Part shown: positions 56,736 through 64,000 of the stretch, piece after piece
Layout of the letters: each line of letters opens with the position of its first letter
Position numbering within the stretch: position 1 is the first letter of the stretch
Assembly (NCBI GenBank): GCA_946411565.1
Contig: CAMKEM010000005.1
Location: 1 to 64,000 of the forward strand
DNA from: an uncultured Prevotellaceae bacterium
GTDB lineage: Bacteria > Bacteroidota > Bacteroidia > Bacteroidales > Bacteroidaceae
Reading direction: 5' to 3'
Length of the DNA stretch: 64,000 nt
Notes under the pieces: generated by a model
The model's database searches: none
Told to the model about the DNA's origin: nothing
The model's input: the letters and a program-made list of their open reading frames with translations, nothing else
Program-made: the position numbers and the translations under genes

Positions 56736-57410
56736 CTACTCCTCACCGATAGCCTTCCATGTACATGCAGCAAGAGCAGCACCGATGAATGGGCCAACGA
56801 TGAATACCCAGAGATCTGTGAGAGCAATACCACCCTCGAAGAGAGCAGGACCGATAGAACGTGCTGGGTTTACGGATGTACCTGTATAGTGAATACCTAC
56901 AAGGTGAATGAGTATCAAAGAGAGACCTATAGCGAGACCTGCAAAGTTGCCAGCCCCCTTCTTTGCGTCTGTAGTACCAAGCACTACAAGCACGAAGATA
57001 CAAGTAAGGACAATCTCAACAATCAGACCACCAATCTGACTACCGCCACAACCATCACAGGTATTTGCACCTGTGAGAGTTCCCTCGAAACTTGCCCCTG
57101 AGAACTGTGTGAACACATAGAGCACAGCAGCTGCGACGATAGCACCAGCCGTCTGAGCAATCATATACCAGGTAGCATCCTTGCAGCTTATGCGCTTTGT
57201 CATGAGACAACCGAGTGTGATTGCAGGGTTGATGTGGCAACCGCTGATACCACCTATGGTATAGGCCATAGCGATAACAGAAAGGCCGAAAGCCATTGCT
57301 GTGCCAACTACTGATGCAGTGTCAGAACCACATGCGAGAGATACGGCTGTGCCGCAACCAAGAAGTGTGAGAACGAATGTTCCAACTGCTTCTGCAAGAT
57401 ACTTTTTCAT
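56736..57410 (-). CDS. aqpZ: Aquaporin (MIP family)
   Basis: A 224-residue channel with six predicted membrane helices and both NPA boxes: GCHINPAITLGCLM near residue 60 and TSVNPARSIGPALF near 182. The compact length and lack of the extra loop of glycerol facilitators favour a water channel. It has an unusual cysteine-rich loop, NTCDGCGGSQ, at about residue 117. It lies inside the suf gene run, between sufB and sufC, on the same strand, which is an odd neighbour for Fe-S assembly genes. Confidence 0.93.
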   Translation of the reverse strand: MKKYLAEAVGTFVLTLLGCGTAVSLACGSDTASVVGTAMAFGLSVIAMAYTIGGISGCHINPAITLGCLMTKRISCKDATWYMIAQTAGAIVAAAVLYVFTQFSGASFEGTLTGANTCDGCGGSQIGGLIVEIVLTCIFVLVVLGTTDAKKGAGNFAGLAIGLSLILIHLVGIHYTGTSVNPARSIGPALFEGGIALTDLWVFIVGPFIGAALAACTWKAIGEE

Positions 57411-57534
57411 TGTCTTAGAGTTTTAGTTTATTAATTATTAGTTAATCAACGACAGCCAACCAAGGTCAGCATATCAGTTTTATGTTTAAGGTCGTATAAT
57501 AGATAGAGCTTATGATTTGCTCTGAACAATTTTC

Positions 57535-58974
57535 TTATCCTACAGTACCTTCAAGACTCACGCTAAGCAACTTCTGTGCCTCAACCGCAAACTCCATAGG
57601 TAGTTTCTGAATCACCTCCTTGGCATAGCCATTGACAATAAGACCTACAGCCTGTTCCATAGGAATGCCTCTCTGCTGACAGTAGAAAAGCTGATCTTCT
57701 GAAATCTTTGAGGTAGTAGCCTCATGCTCAAATATTGCCGTGTCATTATGCACATCCATATAAGGGAATGTATGCGCACCACACTCAGAACCGAGCAACA
57801 GCGAGTCACATGAAGAATAGTTACGGGCATTATCCGCCTTTGAACCAGCCCTCACAAGACCTCTGTACGAGTTCTGCGAATGTCCCGCAGAGATACCCTT
57901 AGAGATGATCGTTGACTTTGTATTCTTGCCAAGATGTATCATCTTCGTACCTGTGTCCGCCTGCTGATAGTTGTTTGTAACAGCTACGGAATAGAACTCC
58001 GCAACTGAATCATCACCTCTCAGCACGCATGACGGATACTTCCAAGTGATAGCCGAACCTGTCTCTACCTGTGTCCAAGATAGTTTTGAACGCTCACCGC
58101 GCAACTCACCACGCTTTGTCACGAGATTAAGCACGCCTCCCTTACCGTTCTCATCACCAGGATACCAGTTCTGTACGGTTGAGTACTTCACCTCTGCCCT
58201 ATCATTTACGATAATCTCCACGATAGCGGCATGAAGCTGGTTCTCATCACGCATAGGAGCTGTACATCCTTCGAGATAAGACACATACGAATCATCATCT
58301 GCCACAATCAAAGTACGCTCAAACTGTCCTGTATTAGCCGCGTTGATACGGAAATAAGAACTAAGTTCCATAGGACAACGCACACCTTTTGGTATATAGA
58401 CGAAAGAACCGTCAGAGAACACGGCTGAGTTGAGAGCAGCAAAGTAGTTGTCACGATAAGGGACAACTGTACCCAGATACTTCTTGATAAGGTCTGGATG
58501 CTCCTTGATAGCCTCGCCTATTGACATGAAGATGATGCCCTTCTCCTTCAACTTGTCCTTGAAGGTTGTCTTCACAGACACAGAGTCCATGATAGCATCA
58601 ACAGCCGTACCACTCAATGCAAGACGCTCCTCAAGCGGAATACCGAGTTTGTCAAAGGTCTTCTCCAGTTCTGGATCAATCTCCTTGTTCTTCGGTTTCT
58701 TTGCCAGAGGATCAGCATAGTATGATATAGCCTGATAGTCGATAGGCGGTATGTCAAGATGCCCCCATGTAGGCTGCTCAAGGCCCTCCCAGTAATGGAA
58801 GGCCTTGAGTCGGAACTCCAACATCCAATCTGGCTCGCCTTTCTTTGCAGAAATCAGTCGAACCACATCTTCTGTCAGTCCTACAGGTATTATCTCAGTA
58901 TGTACGTCAGTAGTGAAGCCGAACTCATACTTCTGTTCAGCAACCTTCTTGACGAATTCATTTTTTTCAGACAT
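57535..58974 (-). CDS. sufB: SUF Fe-S assembly protein SufB
   Basis: A 479-residue scaffold protein: [60 protein letters not shown] and [20 protein letters not shown], all standard SufB blocks. It works with SufC and SufD. It starts 14 bp after the infB stop, so it is likely on the rimP-nusA-infB transcript. sufS and sufE are not in the window. Confidence 0.96.
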   Translation of the reverse strand: MSEKNEFVKKVAEQKYEFGFTTDVHTEIIPVGLTEDVVRLISAKKGEPDWMLEFRLKAFHYWEGLEQPTWGHLDIPPIDYQAISYYADPLAKKPKNKEIDPELEKTFDKLGIPLEERLALSGTAVDAIMDSVSVKTTFKDKLKEKGIIFMSIGEAIKEHPDLIKKYLGTVVPYRDNYFAALNSAVFSDGSFVYIPKGVRCPMELSSYFRINAANTGQFERTLIVADDDSYVSYLEGCTAPMRDENQLHAAIVEIIVNDRAEVKYSTVQNWYPGDENGKGGVLNLVTKRGELRGERSKLSWTQVETGSAITWKYPSCVLRGDDSVAEFYSVAVTNNYQQADTGTKMIHLGKNTKSTIISKGISAGHSQNSYRGLVRAGSKADNARNYSSCDSLLLGSECGAHTFPYMDVHNDTAIFEHEATTSKISEDQLFYCQQRGIPMEQAVGLIVNGYAKEVIQKLPMEFAVEAQKLLSVSLEGTVG

Positions 58975-58988
58975 TTATATTCCTTTGA

Positions 58989-61835
58989 TTACAGAGTCTG
59001 CTTAACCTCGATCTCAGTGAAGGTCTCGAGGATATCGCCCTGCTGAATATCATTGAAGTTAACGAGTGAGATACCGCACTCGAAGTTGGTAGCAACCTCC
59101 TTGACATCATCCTTGAAACGCTTGAGGGCGTTGATCTCGGCTGTGTGAACCACAATACCATCACGGATGACACGAGCCTTGTCAGTACGGTGAACCTTAC
59201 CCTCGACAACCATAGCACCGGCAACAGTACCGACCTTGGAAATCTTGTAAACCTCACGTACCTCAACCTGACCGGTAACAACCTCCTTCTTAACCTTATC
59301 AAGCATACCCTCCATCACAGAAGTGATATCGTCGATAGCATCATAGATGACAGAGTATGTATTGATCTCAACGCCGTGCTGCTCTGCAACCTTCTTAGCC
59401 GCAGCAGAAGGACGGACATTAAAGCCGATGATGATAGAGTTCTCAGCAGCAGAAGCAAGCATTACGTCGTTCTCTGAGATCTGACCTACGGCACCCTGTA
59501 TCACATTCACCTGAATCTTCTCAGTAGAGAGCTTGATGAATGAGTCAGAGAGAGCCTCGACAGAACCCTGTGTATCAGCCTTGACGATAAGGTTGAGAAC
59601 GTGGAACTCACCAAGAGCGATACGGTGAGCGATTTCCTCAAGACCGACAACCTTAGTCGTTCTGAGACTCTGCTCACGCTGCAACTGCAAACGCTTGTTG
59701 GCAATATCCCTTGCCTCCTGCTCAGTCTCCATGATATGGAATGAGTCACCTGCACTTGGAGCTCCGTTAAGACCGAGAATGATAGCAGGCTCTGCAGGAC
59801 GAACATTGTCTATTCTCTGGTTACGCTCGTTGAAGATAGCCTTCACACGACCATAGTATGTACCAGCAATCACAATATCACCCATCTTCAGAGTACCATT
59901 GCTTACGAGCATTGTAGCCACATAGCCACGGCCCTTGTCAAGAGAAGCCTCGATAACAGAACCAGTAGCCTTACGGTTTGGATTTGCCTTGAGGTCAAGC
60001 ATCTCAGCCTCGAGAAGAACTTTCTCAAGAAGCTCTGCAACACCTGTACCTTTCTTGGCACTTATCTCCTGACACTGGTACTTACCACCCCACTCCTCTA
60101 CAAGGAGATTCATGGCTGCAAGATCCTGACGAATCTTGTCTGGGTTAGCACCAGGCTTATCGATCTTGTTGATTGCGAACACCATAGGAACGTTAGCTGC
60201 CTGAGCATGGGCAATAGCCTCCTTGGTGGTAGGCATGATAGAGTCATCAGCGGCAATGATGATAATCGCGATATCAGTTACCTGAGTACCACGGGCACGC
60301 ATAGCGGTGAATGCCTCGTGACCTGGAGTATCAAGGAATGTGATCTTACGACCATCCTCAAGCTTCACGTTATAAGCACCGATGTGCTGTGTGATACCAC
60401 CAGCCTCACCAGCGATCACGTTTGTCTGACGGATATAGTCAAGGAGAGAAGTCTTACCGTGGTCAACATGTCCCATCACAGTTACGATAGGAGCACGACT
60501 TACGAGATCATTCTCATCATCCTCAGCCTCCTGAACAGCCTCCTGTACCTCGGCACTTACATACTCTGTTGTAAAGCCGAACTCCTCAGCAACGATGTTG
60601 ATAGTCTCAGCATCCAGACGCTGGTTGATACTTACCATAACGCCGATTGACATCAGAGTACCGATAAGCTTGGTAACAGGAATATCCATCATAGTAGCAA
60701 GCTCTGAAACAGTAACGAACTCGGTGAGCTTCAGTACCTTCTCGCCCAACTCCTGCTCGAGAAGTTCCTCGTCACGCTTTTCAGCAGCAGCATCACGCTT
60801 TTCCTTACGGTACTTAGCACCCTTCTTGTTCTGGCTTGACTTAGAAGTCAGACGTGCGAGGGTTTCCTTTACCTGACGTGCTACATCCTCTTCGTTTACC
60901 TCCTGAGGCTTGTTATTCTGCTTATTCTTGTTCTTATTCTTCTTGCCCTGATTATTCTTGTTCTTATTGCCCTGAGGCTGGTTAGCAGCGGCATTGATAT
61001 CCACGCGTTCCTTATTCATACGGTTGCGCTTCTTCTTCTCGCCGTTAGCCGCCTTCTGAGCATCACGAGCCTGCTGAGCCTTTTCCTCACGTTCCTTACG
61101 GCGCTCCTCCTTAGTCTTCTTCTTCGGACGAGTGCTTTGGTTCAAGGCATCAAGGTCAATCTTACCCACCACGTTCATCTTCTGACCGAGCATCTTACGC
61201 TCGTTCTTTGTGGTGAATACCTCAACCTCCTTCTCCCAAGGCTCTTCTACCTTCACCTTTTCAGGCTCAGCCTTCTTCTGCTCCTGCTTTGGAGCCTCTG
61301 CCTTCGGAGTTTCAGCCTTTGGAGCTTCCTTTACAGGTTCTGCCTTCTTCTGCTCTTGCTTTGGAGCATCATTCTTTGGAGCCTCAGCCTTCTTCTGTTC
61401 CTGCTTTGGAGCCTCTGCCTTTGGAGTTTCCTTAGTTGGTTCAGCTTTCTTTTCTGCCTTCTGATCTGGCTTCTTCTTACCGTTCAGGGCATCAAGGTCT
61501 ATCTTGCCAAGAGGCTTGAACTCCTGACGTGTCTCCTTCTTCTCTACCTTTGGAGCAGCCTCAGCAGCCTTGGTCTCCTTAGCTTGTTTCTGCTCCTTGG
61601 ATTCCTTAGCCTCCTTGTGCTCCTTCGGCTTCTTCTGGAAGAGTTTCTCTGCCTGAGTGCGGACTTCCTTATCCTTTGCAAAGGCAGCAGAAAGAGCCTT
61701 GTACTGCTCATCGCTGATCTTGCATGAAGGATCGGACTTCACCTCACCCAAATCAGGTCTCTTTTCCAGAAACTCAACAGCAGTTCCTAAACCGATGTTA
61801 AGTTCACGTATTGCTTTATTTAATCTTATACTCAT
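58989..61835 (-). CDS. infB: Translation initiation factor IF-2
   Basis: About 948 residues from the ATG at 61835 ([20 protein letters not shown] is the usual Bacteroidota start; the ORF-track start ten codons earlier is unlikely). The N-terminal half is a long low-complexity K/E/A/P region with repeats such as [11 protein letters not shown]. Then comes the IF2-N domain, and the GTPase domain with [31 protein letters not shown] and [15 protein letters not shown], followed by the C-terminal initiator-tRNA-binding domains. It delivers fMet-tRNA to the 30S subunit. Confidence 0.96.
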   Translation of the reverse strand: MSIRLNKAIRELNIGLGTAVEFLEKRPDLGEVKSDPSCKISDEQYKALSAAFAKDKEVRTQAEKLFQKKPKEHKEAKESKEQKQAKETKAAEAAPKVEKKETRQEFKPLGKIDLDALNGKKKPDQKAEKKAEPTKETPKAEAPKQEQKKAEAPKNDAPKQEQKKAEPVKEAPKAETPKAEAPKQEQKKAEPEKVKVEEPWEKEVEVFTTKNERKMLGQKMNVVGKIDLDALNQSTRPKKKTKEERRKEREEKAQQARDAQKAANGEKKKRNRMNKERVDINAAANQPQGNKNKNNQGKKNKNKNKQNNKPQEVNEEDVARQVKETLARLTSKSSQNKKGAKYRKEKRDAAAEKRDEELLEQELGEKVLKLTEFVTVSELATMMDIPVTKLIGTLMSIGVMVSINQRLDAETINIVAEEFGFTTEYVSAEVQEAVQEAEDDENDLVSRAPIVTVMGHVDHGKTSLLDYIRQTNVIAGEAGGITQHIGAYNVKLEDGRKITFLDTPGHEAFTAMRARGTQVTDIAIIIIAADDSIMPTTKEAIAHAQAANVPMVFAINKIDKPGANPDKIRQDLAAMNLLVEEWGGKYQCQEISAKKGTGVAELLEKVLLEAEMLDLKANPNRKATGSVIEASLDKGRGYVATMLVSNGTLKMGDIVIAGTYYGRVKAIFNERNQRIDNVRPAEPAIILGLNGAPSAGDSFHIMETEQEARDIANKRLQLQREQSLRTTKVVGLEEIAHRIALGEFHVLNLIVKADTQGSVEALSDSFIKLSTEKIQVNVIQGAVGQISENDVMLASAAENSIIIGFNVRPSAAAKKVAEQHGVEINTYSVIYDAIDDITSVMEGMLDKVKKEVVTGQVEVREVYKISKVGTVAGAMVVEGKVHRTDKARVIRDGIVVHTAEINALKRFKDDVKEVATNFECGISLVNFNDIQQGDILETFTEIEVKQTL

Positions 61836-61901
61836 TAAAAACTTACCAAGCCATCCCGTCACAAAATCGGGTCAAGTCCTGGATTTTTTCTATTTGTTAT
61901 T

Positions 61902-62046
61902 CAACTTTCACTTTGCTCAAGTTGAAGGTTTTAAGGTTTATCGGTTTTCTGGTTCTCTGGTCGGAATGCCATTACCAATACGACCTCTTAACCTTAATAA
62001 CCTCATAACCTGATAACCCATGAAGTTGAGCTTACGAAACTTCAGT
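61902..62046. repeat. GGTTTTCTGGTT inverted-repeat element, copy 1
   Basis: Left arm of G/T-rich units (GGTTTTAAGGTTTATCGGTT, CTGGTTCTCTGGTCGG) and right arm of A/C-rich units (CGACCTCTTAACCTTAATAA, CCTCATAACCTGATAACCC), with GCTCAAGTTGAAGG / CATGAAGTTGAGC at the ends. It fills the nusA-infB gap. Copy 2 is upstream of rimP. Confidence 0.88.
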
Positions 62047-62051
62047 TACTT

Positions 62052-63320
62052 TTACTGTTCAAACTCTGCTCTCAGAACTTCCAGTACCTGATCAACAGTT
62101 TCCTCCTCGAGGTCAGCCTTTGAAATAAGCATCTCACGTGGAGCATTGAGCACAGCCTTAGCTGTATCAAGACCAATACCCTTGATTGCATCAAGAACCC
62201 ACTGGTCAATCTCATCGTTGAACTCGTCGAGATAGATATCGTCTGAATCCACGTTACCATCCTCACCAAGATCACGGAATACGTCGATTGTGTATTCTGT
62301 AAGCATAGAAGCGAGCTTGATGTTCTGACCACCACGACCGATAGCCAGACTTACCTCCTCTGGTGAGAGGTAAACCTCTGCCTTGTGGTTCTCGTCATCA
62401 AGCACGATGCTGTTGATGCGGGCAGGAGCAAGGGCACGCTGAATGAAGAGCTTTGTGTTTGCTGTGTAGTTGATAACGTCAAGGTTCTCGTTGCAAAGCT
62501 CACGAACGATACCGTGAACACGACTACCCTTAACACCTACGCAAGCTCCAACTGGATCGATACGCTCATCGAAGCTCTCAACAGCAATCTTTGCACGCTC
62601 TCCTGGAAGACGAGCAATACGACGGATAGTAACCTGACCTTCTGCAATCTCAGGAACCTCAGCCTCAAGCAAACGCTGGAGGAAGAGAGGACTTGTACGA
62701 GAAAGGATGATCTTAGGATTGTTATTCTCGTTGTCCACACGCTGGATAACAGCCTTAACGGTCTCACCCTTACGATACTGGTCTTGTGGAATCTGCTCTG
62801 CCTTTGGAAGGATAAGCTCGTTGTTCTCGTCGTCAACGATAAGAACCTCACGCTTCCAAGTCTGGTAAACCTCACCAGAGATAATCTCGCCCACACGATC
62901 CTTGTACTTGCTGTAGAGGCTATCGTGCTCAAGCTCGAGAATCTTACTTGCAAGAGTCTGACGAAGGTTAAGAATGGCACGACGACCGAACTTAGCGAAG
63001 TCAACGCGCTCTGACACGTCCTCACCAACCTCATAGTCAGCCTCAATCTTCTGAGCCTCTGTAAGAGCAATCTCCTTGTTCTCATCAGTAACCTCGCCAT
63101 CAGCTACGACAACACGGTTACGGTAGATCTCGAAGTCACCCTTGTCTGGGTTCACGATTACGTCAAAGTTCTCATCACTGCCGAAGATCTTAGCAATGAC
63201 ATTACGGAAACTCTCTTCCAATACGCTAACCAAAGTAGTACGATCGATGTTCTTGGTGTCCTTGAACTCCTTGAACGTCTCAATCATATTTGGCTGTAAA
63301 ATTACTTCTTTCTTTGCCAT
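62052..63320 (-). CDS. nusA: Transcription termination/antitermination factor NusA
   Basis: A 422-residue protein: NusA N-terminal domain, S1 domain around residues 130-200 (GEIISGEVYQTWKREVLIVD), then two KH domains (VGACVGVKGSRVHGIVREL; LAIGRGGQNIKLASMLT). A short acidic-helical tail ends in LEVLRAEFEQ. It lacks the C-terminal repeats of E. coli NusA (495 residues), as is usual in Bacteroidota. It binds RNA polymerase and modulates pausing. It lies 9 bp after rimP. Confidence 0.96.
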   Translation of the reverse strand: MAKKEVILQPNMIETFKEFKDTKNIDRTTLVSVLEESFRNVIAKIFGSDENFDVIVNPDKGDFEIYRNRVVVADGEVTDENKEIALTEAQKIEADYEVGEDVSERVDFAKFGRRAILNLRQTLASKILELEHDSLYSKYKDRVGEIISGEVYQTWKREVLIVDDENNELILPKAEQIPQDQYRKGETVKAVIQRVDNENNNPKIILSRTSPLFLQRLLEAEVPEIAEGQVTIRRIARLPGERAKIAVESFDERIDPVGACVGVKGSRVHGIVRELCNENLDVINYTANTKLFIQRALAPARINSIVLDDENHKAEVYLSPEEVSLAIGRGGQNIKLASMLTEYTIDVFRDLGEDGNVDSDDIYLDEFNDEIDQWVLDAIKGIGLDTAKAVLNAPREMLISKADLEEETVDQVLEVLRAEFEQ

Positions 63321-63329
63321 TATATTGTT

Positions 63330-63797
63330 TTATTTAAAATTTATCAAGTATTTGCAGTATTTCACCTCGTCCATTGAGAACTGCTTCTCAACCTCAACGA
63401 GCTGTGGACGCTTCTTGCCTTCCACCTTCTGCTTCTCGCTGACAGTCACGACGAACTGCCTTCCGTCAACCGACTTCAGCACACCTTCCAGTTTCTTACC
63501 GTCGGCAGCAAGCACCTCCACATTCTTTCCGATGCAGTTGATGTATTGCTGCTCCACCTTGAATGGCTGACCAATACCTGCGCTACCCACCTCAAGTTCA
63601 TAATCCTCTTCGTCACGGTTAAGGTGATCCTCAATGAAGCGGCTCAAGGACACGCAATCCTCAATCCACACTCCATCAGCATGGTCAATCTCCACTACGA
63701 TACGGTCATCTGTGCTAACCTCGATGTCAACCAGGAAATACTCCTTGTCCTGGAGCCATTCCTCTACTACTGTCTTAACGACGTTCTTGTCTATCAT
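63330..63797 (-). CDS. rimP: Ribosome maturation factor RimP
   Basis: A 155-residue protein with the RimP pattern: DRIVVEIDHADGVWIEDCVS LSRFIE and YELEVGSAGIGQPFKVEQQY (the usual LEVSSPG.DRPL form, here LEVGSAGIGQPF). A C-terminal SH3-like domain covers about residues 90-150. It assists 30S maturation. It is the first gene of the rimP-nusA-infB run, the common bacterial order. Confidence 0.93.
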   Translation of the reverse strand: MIDKNVVKTVVEEWLQDKEYFLVDIEVSTDDRIVVEIDHADGVWIEDCVSLSRFIEDHLNRDEEDYELEVGSAGIGQPFKVEQQYINCIGKNVEVLAADGKKLEGVLKSVDGRQFVVTVSEKQKVEGKKRPQLVEVEKQFSMDEVKYCKYLINFK

Positions 63798-63817
63798 TCT
63801 CTCAATTTAAGTAATTC

Positions 63818-63987
63818 AACTCTCGCATGGCTCAAGTAGAGGTTTTATGGTTTAAAGGTTTTCTGGTTCTCTGGTCGGACTTGCTTTAGCTTGGTGAACT
63901 TGCGAACAATGTCATTATTGACACGACCTCATAACCCTACAACCTCACAACCTATAACCCATGAAGTCGAGCTTGTGAGACTTCAAT
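63818..63987. repeat. GGTTTTCTGGTT inverted-repeat element, copy 2
   Basis: It shares GGTTTTCTGGTTCTCTGGTC, CGACCTCATAACC and CCCATGAAGTCGAGCTTG with the copy at 61902. It lies directly upstream of rimP and extends almost to the window end, so the promoter of the rimP operon is either within it or beyond the window. Confidence 0.88.
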
Positions 63988-64000
63988 TATGTAATAAAAC

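Noticed and set aside
61137-61727. 196-residue Leu-rich ORF inside infB
   Set aside because: Antisense of the IF-2 low-complexity region; the apparent membrane character is an artefact.

Overview
The window is chromosomal DNA from a member of the Bacteroidota, most likely Prevotella or a close relative. The protein families point that way: DUF4954, DUF3575, a PASTA protein beside RluD, a 983-residue TonB-type receptor, and a GNAT gene inside the arginine cluster. So do the promoters, which follow the Bacteroidota pattern TTTG, 19 or 20 bases, then TAnnTTTGC. Almost no gene has a strong Shine-Dalgarno site. A partial 16S rRNA gene runs off the left edge on the minus strand, preceded by its leader and a consensus promoter.

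Layout. (1) 0.5-9.7 kb, minus strand: murF, then a glutamate-family amino-acid cluster read as argR, GNAT, argG, argC, argD, proC, proB, proA. (2) 9.8-14.8 kb, minus: a small lipoprotein, a PlsC-like acyltransferase, ddl, a RluD-type pseudouridine synthase, a PASTA membrane protein and rpmH. (3) 15.0-19.2 kb, plus: efp, a GT2 glycosyltransferase, radC, a DUF59 Fe-S assembly factor and an LpxH-like phosphoesterase. (4) 19.2-32.3 kb is an accessory zone crowded with repeats. It holds a MetE-like gene with a divergent Lrp/AsnC regulator, a DUF3791/DUF3990/small-protein triad that looks like an ADP-ribosyltransferase-type toxin-antitoxin unit, a lipoprotein, a Y1 (IS200/RAYT-type) transposase between 97-bp inverted repeats, a three-gene cassette led by a DUF3987 protein, and rtcB with a long leader. 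(5) 32.3-37.8 kb, minus: a TonB-type outer-membrane receptor, nagB and a DUF4954 protein. (6) 38.3-49.3 kb, minus: a six-gene envelope operon of uncharacterised proteins (DUF3575, DUF5119-like, OmpA-like, a large repeated beta-barrel and a TPR protein). (7) 49.6-53.9 kb: divergent GH43 arabinanase and GH51 arabinofuranosidase genes. (8) 54.4-63.8 kb, minus: rimP, nusA, infB, sufB, aqpZ, sufC, sufD, with an aquaporin gene and two repeat elements inside the suf genes.

The most striking non-coding feature is a roughly 36-bp element, GGTAACAAGTAACAGGTAAC followed by AATAAGGAAAATAGT, present 11 times between 13.7 and 32.1 kb. It has a 7-bp period, so in one orientation it places TAA in all three reading frames. 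Most copies lie just 3' of a gene in that orientation, and two genes use it as their stop codon. At least seven other families of inverted-repeat elements share the intergenic spaces, and one 40-bp GC-rich element sits in frame inside radC.

The best candidates for an undescribed system are the DUF3990 triad, the DUF3987 cassette with its 21-bp-phased upstream repeats, the stop-codon element family, the rtcB leader RNA and the six-gene envelope operon. All function calls come from reading motifs by eye; no searches were run.
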